Assembly: GCF_021917145.1 (NCBI RefSeq)
Contig: NW_025813744.1
Span: forward strand, 45,001 to 109,000
Length of the DNA stretch: 64,000 nucleotides
Direction of reading: 5' to 3'
DNA from: Hypomesus transpacificus
Taxonomy: Eukaryota > Chordata > Actinopteri > Osmeriformes > Osmeridae
The notes under the pieces are model-generated. The model made no database searches and was not told the origin of the DNA. It was given only the letters and a program-made list of their open reading frames with translations. Every line of letters starts with the position of its first letter. Position 1 is the stretch's first letter. Of the stretch, positions 37,770 through 49,000 are shown in pieces. The translations under genes and the position numbers were made by a program.

Positions 37770-38405
37770 AAAATGATGGAGATGGGACTATGGGATTTAT
37801 GGAACTATCTAATTGAAAAGTGAATGTCTCAATTATTCCTTATATTATACTCTAAGTTGTATTATGGGAAATGTGATGCTAAGCTCTGACTGAGTAAAAA
37901 CAATAGAGGTGTGAAACGTTGGTTTTAGCAAAGGAAGATAGGGAAGTACCACTCTAAGGAATGCAGAGGCCTAGCCGTAAATTAGAACGTACACATAAGG
38001 CCAAGCTGCAGGAAAACTCCTCCAAACCAAGATAAGTGTGCACCCAACACGAGCCTGGACATGGTCAGATTTATGCAAGGACAGAGATGCCAACGTGACC
38101 CAGCTTCTGTAATCAGAAACCCTAGTATAGGGGCCAATTGGGTGACAAAGCGTAGAAATGGTCATCAACAGAAAGATACCAATAATGTGAGGATGCATAA
38201 TGTATCTGTGACCAACTGTATTGTACCAATAGCAAAAAATGACACAAATAATAGGCAGAAAATACAGTATAAAAGGGACTGTCCGGAGAGAAACGGACAG
38301 TCTGCTCTTGGGAGCTTACTCACCTGGATACCTTTTTTACCCTGTGTTGGAATAAACCTTTGCATCAATACTCTGAGTTTCAGTGCATCTGTTGGGACTT
38401 AGCCT
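37770..38405 (+). mobile_element. Possible retroviral-type LTR (solo or fragment)
   Basis: An arrangement like U3-R-U5: TATAAAAG (38267-38274), a hairpin GACTGTCCG...CGGACAGTC (38279-38304), then AATAAA at about 38351. It abuts an L2 fragment. No gag, pol or primer-binding site could be identified, and the exact termini were not resolved. A TTGGGACTTAGCCTGATTTT motif repeats imperfectly about five times to 38600. The region 38.7-39.5 kb has no further feature. Confidence 0.3.
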
Positions 38406-39587
38406 GATTTTTGACTGGTTTGGACTTAGAATAATTTGCAACGTTGGGACTTAGCCTGATTTTTGACGGGTCAACACTTGGAATACTTTTCATAGTTTGG
38501 ACTTAGTTTATTTTTCACTTGTCTACACTTGGAATACTTTTCAACCTTTGGACTTAGTTTATTTGTGACTTGTACGGACTTAGGATTTTCCGCACTTCGA
38601 CACTCTGATTTATTTTCACTATACACGGGAACTGGAATAATTATTTACGACAATTCCACCACTGGGGGGCCAGGCAGGGGAAGAGCTTGTGTTGGGACCG
38701 GGCGGTTATGATACACATGCTCTCTAGCTAGCTTCAGTAAAAGTGTTGCTTACGTTGGATTCTAGTCTAGCTCTAACTGCATTTAGAATCTAACAATCTA
38801 TAATCTTACGATAAACTTTATCTAAAGCTGGCTATATAAAATACTACTAATAACAATTGATATGTGGTGGTAGAAATATGAAAAAAAAAATCATCAATTT
38901 ACCAGCTCACTTGCTTTGGAGACACTGAAAATGAATGGGGTTGAACGGTGGAAAATACAGTGTTGGGAACTATAGGTCGAATGTGACACGCTTTACTTCC
39001 GCATTCTTCGATAACAATGGGAGTCTATGGAAGTGTTGCAACTCGCAACTAGAAAACCTATCTACGTCACAGCGACCTATCTAAGTCAGATCACAGACGG
39101 TTGTTCCTCAGCTGGTACGATGTAAATACAAAGTGATTAACACATAAAACACTCAGAGACTGCAGGGAGGTCTGTTCTGATATCTGCAGTTGATTTAGCT
39201 AGTGTTACTGTTGTTGCTAAATTCAATACATTTGAGGGGGTGGAGCTTAATCTCCTTCAGGCGACACGCTCCCCAGTCTCAAGCAGAGAAGACTGTAACT
39301 CTGAATTTCTCACGATTTCAAATCCTAATTTAACATACTTGGCAGTGGTTTTTTTCATTCATATTTTGATGGGTAGTTAACAACACATTCTTCTGTGGTG
39401 TGATGAACTTAAAACTCATTTTCAATTCCACTTTACAGCATCTATAACATCTTTATTCAACATTCATTTTTGCCTTGATAAAATCCAATGTTAGTCAAAA
39501 GAAGACAAAATGTGACGTATTGATCATGAAAGTTTATGAAAGATATATTTGAGCGAGTGCTTCACGTTCAGGATGTTGTCCTCAGGA

Positions 39588-39641
39588 ATGATGCTGACCC
39601 TGCCTTGCTGTGTGTGGAGGATGTTGTCCTCGTTCCAGTTC
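39588..39641 (+). pseudogene. Truncated duplicate of the butyrophilin-like signal exon
   Basis: TCCTCAGGAATGATGCTGAC then CCTGCC is shared with the real signal exon at 40043. Here the frame departs after MMLTLPCCVW, and a dispersed repeat begins at about 39642. The upstream sequence (GCGAGTGCTTCACGTTCAGG) matches the sequence before the copy at 63993. Confidence 0.6.
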
Positions 39642-40032
39642 AAGTCTTTTATTGTCAGATGCACAGAACAACACAGGGCCAGACCGAGCACTGATATTCT
39701 TACGACAAGACGACGCTAAACATCCTGGCATAACATGACATATAAGTACACAGAACATAGATTACATCTATGATAAGCAAAAATATATTAAACCTCCTAA
39801 TATACAATACTATACAATATTCAATACAGTATACTAAACCTCTAAATTCACATAATACACATACCAACCTATACTAACCTTAGAAACCTATAATACAAAC
39901 CTAAGACAAGTGTAGTACAATAGTGCAATATTGCTGATAGTGCAACCAGTAGCTGAAATAACCGATACTAACTTTATAAACCTATGCTAACCTAATAAAC
40001 CTATACTAACCTAATAAACCTATGCTAACCGT
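39642..40032 (+). mobile_element. Dispersed repeat beginning AGTTCAAGTCTTTTAT, copy 2
   Basis: Same family as 15468-15790, ending in a longer run of CTATACTAACC / AAACCTATGCTAACC. It sits between two copies of the butyrophilin signal-exon start. Confidence 0.65.
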
Positions 40033-40042
40033 ATCCTCAGGA

Positions 40043-43000
40043 ATGATGCTGACCCTGCCTGGCTGTGTGTTCTGGATTATTCTCCTACTGCTCCACACAG
40101 CAGACTGCGGTAAACAAATCACTGACATGGAGTTGTTGTGTTTTACCATCTAGCTATCTGTACAGTATGTGAGTGTAGCCTATTGTATCAGAGACTGTAT
40201 CTGTTCTTGTCTCTTTTTAGGAAGGTTTGATATTATTACTCCAACTAATAAAATCCTTGCTGAAGCTGGTGATACAATCATTCTGCCATCAAGTCCCGGA
40301 TCAGTGCTGAGAACATGATAGTAGAGTGGGTCAGAGATGGCCGCTTCGTCCATCGTTACAAAGACGGCAGAGATGACAATTAGAATCAGGATCCATCCTT
40401 CAGGACGAGAACAGCTCTGTTTATAGAGGAACTGAAGACAGGCATTGTGTCCTTGAAGCTGCTCCGGGTTAAAGGCACTGATGAAGGAAGTTACAATTGT
40501 TCTGTTATGTCACCAACCATGAATTGGCAGGATGATTCGAGCATCGAATCATCCTTTAGTCGATGTTAAAGGTGAATTAATTTTTCAAGTTCAGTTTCTG
40601 TAACTTGCTGATTGTGCCTAAACTAAGGCCATCCTTCTAAAACCTGATTGAATCTGTATCTGTGTGTTTGTAGCTGTAGGATCTCAGCCAGTGGTCTCCA
40701 TTGAGGGACACATAGGGGCAGGGATGGTTCTGCTGTGTGAGACACAAGGCTGGTACCCTGAACCAGAGGTGGTGTGGCTGGACAGTGAAGGAGACCCTCT
40801 CTCTGCTGATCCTCTGCTGGAGACGAACACAGACTCTGTGGGACTCTACACACTCAGACTGAGTGTCACTGTTCAGGAGACAGATAGAAACCTCTTCAAC
40901 TGTAGAGTTAAACAGAAATACTTGAAGGGAGATGAGACGGCAAGGATTCATGTTCCTGGTGAGTTATTGAGCCTCACATCTTCCTCTGAGAATCCAGAAG
41001 GTTTGGTATTTTCTGGGAATGTGGGAATTTCTACTAGTGAATAAGAGAGGAAGGACAACAACATCACAAAACCACCACAACAAAAAGGAATCAGAATCAG
41101 AATGGGATTCATTTGCCATGAAAGTTTGCACAAAATTTGCACAGGAATTTGCTTTGGTAGGAAGGTGCATACATTAAACATATAGAAATCTTAAATTTAA
41201 ATATGAGGACTAACTATTTCTAAGGGTACATAACAAGCAGTAACTAAGTGGAATTAGAATTAAAGTAAAAAGTACAATAAAATAAAATATACGGTTTTAC
41301 AAACCAATATATACATAGTGATAGACAGACATTGCAGCACTATGTATAAACAAGTGTAAAATAATAACTCTGCTTTAAATATGCATGTTTCAGATGAGCT
41401 GTTCTATCAAAATTACTCTTGGAAAGTGCCCGTGGCTGTGGTGTTGGGTGTCTGTGTCGTGGGATTAGCTATGGCCATCTGTGTCCTGGTGAAGAGACAA
41501 AGACATAAAAGTAAATAATGGAGGAATAACAGATTGACAGACATATTCCATTCAATTATTCTTCACAGTCATGTCATTAGTCAAATCTCATGTCTTACAT
41601 GTAAATGATCCATGAGTGGATTCATGTTTTATATGTGATCTGACCTCTACAAAGTCATGTTCTATATCTGACCTCTACAGAGTCATGTTCTATATCTGAC
41701 CTCTACAGAGTCATGTTCTCTATCTGATCTGACCTCTGTAGAGTCATGTTCTATATCTGACCTCTACAGTCATGTTCTATATCTGACCTCTACAGAGTCA
41801 TGTTCTATATCTGACCTCTACAGAGTCATGTTCTATATCTGACCTCTACAGAGTCATGTTCTATATCTGACCTCTACAGAGTCATGTTCTATATCTGACC
41901 TCTAGAGTCATGTTCTATATCTGACCTCTACAGTCATGTTCTATATCTGACCTCTACAGAGTCATGTTCTATATCTGACCTCTACAGAGTCATGTTCTAT
42001 ATCTGACCTCTACAGAGTCATGTTCTATATCTGACCTCTACAGAGTCATGTTCTATATCTGACCTCTACAGAGTCATGTTCTATATCTGACCTCTACAGA
42101 GTCATGTTCTATATCTGACCTCTACAGAGTCATGTTCTATATGTGATCAGCTGTTGTGTTCTCACTGTTGTGTTCTCCCACCTCTGTGTTTCTTTTGCAG
42201 TGAAGCGTTTGAAGACAGACACAGGTAATAACCACCATTAGTCTGCAGAGGGAAGTGACTTCACAGTCAGGACAAGAGCATGTATAGAAAGGTTAACATA
42301 TTCTTAAAAGGCTAATGTTTTGAGATGGTCAGTGTATGTTCTTATCAGATAATATTGTACATTTAAAACACCATCTGACTCATTGTAAACTAAGATTATA
42401 CAGCAGTTGCTACTGCAGAGTGGTCTCAAGGTAAGATGTAAAGTGGTGTTAAATTACAACTGTTAACAAAAGACTGATCATTAGAGTAGGTAGTGGTAGG
42501 GTGTCCTTACAGCTGGTCACTATAGATCCAAGTTATTGTTTAGATTCTGGTGTTCATATGTCTGATTCTCACTGTCTCTCTTCTTACTTGATTTACAGAA
42601 ACATTAATTTCTGAGAAGGGTAAGTGATATCCTGTTTATATGTTGATGTTGAAGCACAACTGTCATGGTAGAACAGCTGTGCAGCGTTATGGAACTGTCA
42701 GAAGGATTCCTACAGAGTGGATTTAACTGCACTGTCAGGACAGAAAAACAATATTAATTATCTCCAGATGTCTTTACATGTAATATTCCATGTGCTTCTC
42801 TTTACTAATGTAGAGTAGGTAGTGGTAGGGTGTCCTTACAGCTGGTCGCTATAGATCCAAGTTCATGTTCAGATTCTGGTGTTCATATGTCTGATGTTCT
42901 CACTGTCTCTCATCTCACTTCATTTCCAGATAAACTCATTCATGAGAAGGGTAAGTGATATCCAGTTTATCACTGTGATGATGTTGAAGCACAACTGTCA

Positions 43001-46000
43001 TGGTAGATCAGCTGTGCAGCATGATGGAACTGTCAGAAGGATTCCTGCAGAGTGGATTTAACTGCACTGTCAGGACAGGAGCACGTTCAGGAACGTCTCC
43101 CCTTGTAAAGCTGTCAGGACAGAAAAACAATATTAACTAGAGAGGGTACAATTTCTGGGGAAATTGTAGGGTGTGCTTGCGTTGGTTGCAGAGGTCCGTA
43201 TTTAAATTACATTTTACAACTGATATTTCTGTATATTTTATATAAAAATGCATAGCCTACTTATTTATAAAGATTACATATATTTAAAAGCATATTTTTT
43301 CTGCTCATTTACAACTCAAAATACTAAGAGCGAAGAGTAGAATGAAATAGTTGTCTTCTCATTTCCCCTGCAAGAGGGAATGGTGATCAGCAACCTCACC
43401 CTTACAAAAAAGAAGTATACTTCAAGTTTATTTTGTATTTGTTATCATGTTACTAAAAGTATACTAGCAGTGTACTTATTTATATACTTTTTTGTACTAA
43501 GTAAACTGAATTGGCCCACTTTTTAGGTCATTTAGTACACTTTAAAGTACACTTATAGTGTATTTCAAGGTTTACTTTTGAATACTGCAAAGTAGCCTGT
43601 GTAGTGCACTTTCAGTTCATCAAGTGTACTTCCTAAAGTACTTCAAAGTATACTTTGGAATACTCTAAAGTAGCATGTGTAGTGCACTTTCAGTTCATGA
43701 AGTATACTTCCTAAAGAGCCTCCAAGTATACTTTGCAATACTTTCAAGTGCACTTTCAATTAATGTAAGTACCTCAAGAAGTAGACTTAATAAATTAAAT
43801 GCTACTATGACTTACTAATAAATTAAAATGTTAGGGGCCTTTCAGACGCCTCAGATCTAGCGTCACATGGCGAGAACGGGGGCCCTCACAATGTCATACC
43901 GCAGATTCTGAAAGAAGCTACTTACTGCATAGACATCAACATTTATGAATCCAGCTCTTCTTATGCTGATGACACGAAGCTGTACCTGTCGTTCCCCCCG
44001 ACCGATCCGGGGATCTCAGCTAGGATTGAGGCCTGCCTCACAGACATCTCCGCCTGGATGACCGAGCACCACCTCCAGCTGAACCTCGCCAAAACAGAAC
44101 CTCTCATCATCCCGGCTAAACCCTCCATCTCCCACGATCTGTCAATCACCCTGGGATCTTCGACGGTGACCCCTTCATCCTCTGCCAGGAACCTTGGGGT
44201 TACCATGGATGACGAGCTCTCCCTCACGGCCCACATTGCCGCAGTCTCCCGGTCTTGTAGATTCACCCTCTACGACATCCGGAAGATCAGGAGATACCTG
44301 TCTGAGCACTCCACCCAGCTGCTAGTCCAAGCACTGGTCCTCTCCAAGTTGGACTACTGCAACTCGCTGCTCGCTGGTCTCCCAGCATGTGCAACCCGCC
44401 GAGGTTCAGAACGCAGCGGCCCGCCTGGTCTACAATCTACCCAGATGCAGCGGCCCGCCTGGTCTACAATCTACCCAGACGCAGCGGCCCGCCTGGTCTA
44501 CAATCTACCCAGACGCAGCGGCCCGCCTGGTCTACAATCTACCCAGACGCAGCGGCCCGCCTGGTCTACAATCTACCCAGACGCAGCGGCCCGCCTGGTC
44601 TACAATCTACCCAGACGCAGCGGCCCGCCTGGTCTACAATCTACCCAGACGCAGCGGCCCGCCTGGTCTACAATCTACCCAGACGCAGCAGCCCGCCTGG
44701 TCTACAATCTACCCAGACGCAGCGGCCCGCCTGGTCTACAATCTACCCAGACGCTCCCATGTTACCCCGCTCCTCATCTCTCTCCACTGGCTACCCATCA
44801 ACGCCCGTATCAGATTCAAGACCCTGGTACTGACCTTCCGAGCAGTGAACGGGACTGCACCCGACTACATCAAGTCTCTCCTGCAACCTTACACCCCCAC
44901 CCGTCACCTACGGTCTTCTTCAGACAACCGCCTGGTGGTCCCACCGCTCAAGACTGCCCGGTCCCAACACAAGCTCTTCTCCTGCCTAGCTCCCCAATGG
45001 TGGAACCAGCTCCCCACCTCCATCATGGACACTGACTGTCTCCCCACCTTCAAGAAAAGGCTCAAGACGCACTTGTTCAAGGAGTACAACGGCACTTAGG
45101 AATGCTTGGCTGGACTTGATGTTAGTTTCCTCCAGGATCACAATGACTCTTATTGAGTGACTTGTTGCTCTTGTAGGTTAGTTATAACGAAGTTAAGTCT
45201 TGTACTCGCTGTGAAATATTTTACAGTTGATTGTTCTTCTACAGGTACAGTCCTGCACTTTTTGTGGTTCATGTTGTTTTAATTTTAATTTGTAACTTGT
45301 ATAACTGCATGCTCTTATGGGTCTTCCCTTTTGGCACTTGTTTAGTTTTTTCACAATGTATGCTTCATGTTTTGGCTGCTTGCAACGTTTGGGACTACCT
45401 CGTTGTTATGATCAGTGACCTATGCTCTTTTGTAAAGCTCTCTCTTGGAAGTCGCTTTGGATAGAAGCGTCCGCTAAATGCATAAATGTAAATTTATCAA
45501 ACGAAACAGTCATTTAACTCATGGTTACAATGGTAAACCAGCACAACAATGACAATTACCATGCAACAAAACACTACATTCTAAGCACACATTTAAAAAC
45601 GAAATTCATGAAGTTATATTTGTATTTCGAACAAACGTCAAACTTATCAGCACATTTTTACACTATTAACCGCCTTGCATCATGGGAATTGACTAGCCAA
45701 TGAGCCACACTATCTTCATTATTTCACGTCGTTATTTCGTTCTTCAGTCAGTTTGACAGTATAACTAGAGCCTGTTTAAGGAGAGCCTGCCCACTCCCTA
45801 TTAAGCCCCATTGTACCGAATTCTGTTGCAGTTCCACCAGAGTTCCACCGGGAGTGGTCGCGGTCGAGTGCATGTTGAATGGGAGTCTATGGAGCTAAAC
45901 GGCTAAATTTGCCTTTTTCGCCTGATTGTTGTTGATAAATTTCAGATTTGATTATAGTTTTTGCATGTTCAACATGGATTACAGGTCAAAAGTTGAATGA

Positions 46001-49000
46001 ACGAGTACTTATGTTCTTTTGATTTCTTACAGGGTAAGTCGTTGTTGCCCATAACACGCTAGCATTCTGCTAACGAATGTTGATTGGTTAGTGAAGGACT
46101 GACTACGACCAGAGATCCTGCTTGATGGCATCCGAAGCAGAACCAGAATGTCAGAGCATTAGCAACATTAGCAATAACATTAGCAAGCCAAAACTCTTTC
46201 TAGCATGTGTATTGACAGGGAGAGCCTAACCTGTCAGCTGTGTTGTCGATGCCTCGAGAGTAAAGTGGAAGTAACCAGAGCTTGTCGTCAAGCAGTAGCT
46301 CTAGTCGTACGATGTGTATGACGTCAATGCCATTTTCAAAGGCTTTTTAGAACAGAAAGGCGACTTTAAAAAAAATCTAACACCCAGTGGTGTGTATTTG
46401 TTTTGCCTCCCCTTTCGATTTCAGAATTCAAATTACTAGACAAAAAATTATATCCTTAGAAAAGTGGATTTTGAGGGGTATAGGTCCATAGACCTCCATT
46501 CATTCTGCACTCGACCGTTAGCGCCCTCATATGGAACTTGAGTGGAACTGCAACCAGTTCAGAACCCGGAATTTTCCCGAGAGTGGGAGTTTTCTCTTTA
46601 TTAGATATTCTCTGGTATAACCTTCAAATTCTCAAGTAGCTTTGTCGTTTTTTTTCCCATTAATACTCCCGAAAGTAGATGTTCTTCCTTAAAGATATTA
46701 GCTTGTATTGTACAATAAACATTACAATTGTGTGTCATATCACGAAGTAAAATGAGCAAATAGTTATCACCCAGGCCTCTTTGCCTGTGGCGTTTCTGCA
46801 GCTGCCTTGCAGTAAAGCAGTTAGCCTAGTCATCTCCCAGAAGTTAACGAGCTGCTAAACTAATGTTCTGCCAGACAGTCACACGAGTTTTCGTGACGTT
46901 GGTGACGTTAGTGGCGTCAGTGGCTAGCAAGTTAGCCACCGTTAGCTTCACTTTTTGCCACAAAAACGTAATTTCTACTTTAACCGTGCAACGGAACGTA
47001 AATCCCAATACAAGCAACTCAATTCCTACCAAAACGAAACGTTTGACACTGAGGTTGTCTATGTAGTCCAAATATTAACAAAGTTTTGGGGGGCAAAAAT
47101 AAATAATATTAATAACTAGAACATGCATTTCCTGCTGAAAATGCGTTGGAATGCTGAAATCTGAATTTATTTATTTTTAATGGCTGAAAATACAGAAATT
47201 ACCCTCAAGCTGAAATTAATTTAACAAATGTATGACTTACACAAAAGAGGGAGTGTGGAAGCTGAACTGCATCATTTAACGAAGCTCAGTGCTTAAAAAC
47301 TATGCGGGAGAATACGTTTGAACGTTGTGAAGCAATCGAATAAATAGTTGAATTTCAAGAGGCAGTGTGGAAGCTGAACTGCATCAACAAAGCTTTAAGA
47401 GCTTAAATTGCCTACAATGCGGGAGAAGCTGAAAGTTGAACTGTTAAACAGAAGAAGAAGTAGGCTATAGTTGTAACAAGAATATTATAGTTTTAACAGC
47501 TGAAATTATAGTTGGTATATTAATGTCAGTAGCAGATGTAGCCTATCATTGAGTGCGTTTACTCGTCTTTCTTTGTAGGATTCAATGTTTTGATTGAATG
47601 AAACATACAGCAGTAGTAGGGCTGATACAGGAAGACACGGCGACACTTTGTTGCAGAAGGATGATGGTGCACGTTTGTCCGTGGACCATACAAGGATTAA
47701 TAAAAAGAATCATGTAGACGTGTTTGAGTAATCACATTACTAATTACACCTGTAAACGGAGTAATTGTATTATTGGCATAAACTGACTATCGGATTTCTC
47801 ATGGTCAAGTGAACGCACTCAGTGGCGTAGTAGAACAAAACAGTAGCATTAGCATAGTAGTTAGCAAAAGAGATATTAGCAGCATCTTCAGAATTAGTAG
47901 TTGTAGTGTGGCATAAGATATAGCAGTATCAGTAGTGGTTGTAGTTGTGTTGTTGTGCTCTTAGTCTTTTAATGAGACGAGTTGACTGAATAGCTTGTCT
48001 TGTGTCTCCACTAATCAGCTAATACCAATCACCTGTGTAAGAGATTGGCGCTTGTTTGTGTGGTTGCCACGGTGATGGTGCAGCTGTGGCTGCTAATGCG
48101 CTGAGGGCAGAGAATACCAGAAATGTAGCTAGAATCCACACCTCAAACAAGTTAACGTAGACGCAAAACTATAGGTCCAATCCAAAAGATAAAGATATTT
48201 TCCGAGACCCAAGACTCTGCCGAAACCAGAGATGTCCTTTATATGTCTGTGCGTTCAGAAATACGACTATAACGGCAGTTTATAAATCTTTATTTTTTGT
48301 TTTCTGTGACGAATTTGTCACCACATTTGCATTGGTCTCTATGGGGCGAGAGGTGGACTTTGTCTCGCTTTCGTGGGGCTCTGAACAAATGTGTAAGTCT
48401 TTTAGATTCCACAGACAACTGTCTACAACCAGCACAAAATTAGCTATCTATTGATCCAAAAACGAAGCATGAAGAGCGAAAATTGTGGCAATGGTGGCAA
48501 ACTAGAAATATGTTTTCAACGACATCCGAAGCTCCCCTCCGCTCTAAGCGATTCAGTCTGAACTCAGGGCTTTCTCGTAAACACCCATGTAAATCTCAGA
48601 AACGGTTTGAAAAAGTCACGAAACATAATCAGTGATATAAAAAAAGTTGAATAGATATCAAAAAGCTGAATTATGTAAAAATTGTTTTGGGTTTTGTCAA
48701 CGTTTTAAAGTTTAAATGGTGGCTCTAGCTGAAAGATTGAGGAAGGAGGATTTGGAAGTTGAAGAAGTTTTAAGAAGTTTGAAAGGATTTGAAAGAACTC
48801 CATTGGAAACCCATGTTAAAAATATTATGAATATTGATTTATATTAATTCAACCATAAGAGGTACAAAGCTGAAAAGTCATAGCGCCCATGGCCTGAAAC
48901 TGCTGAATTTTTTGATAGCTGAACGGTTTTAATAGCTGAAGATTTGAAGGCGCTGAAAGGTTGCGCGGAAGAAATAGAAGAAGTTGAATAAAGATTCAAA

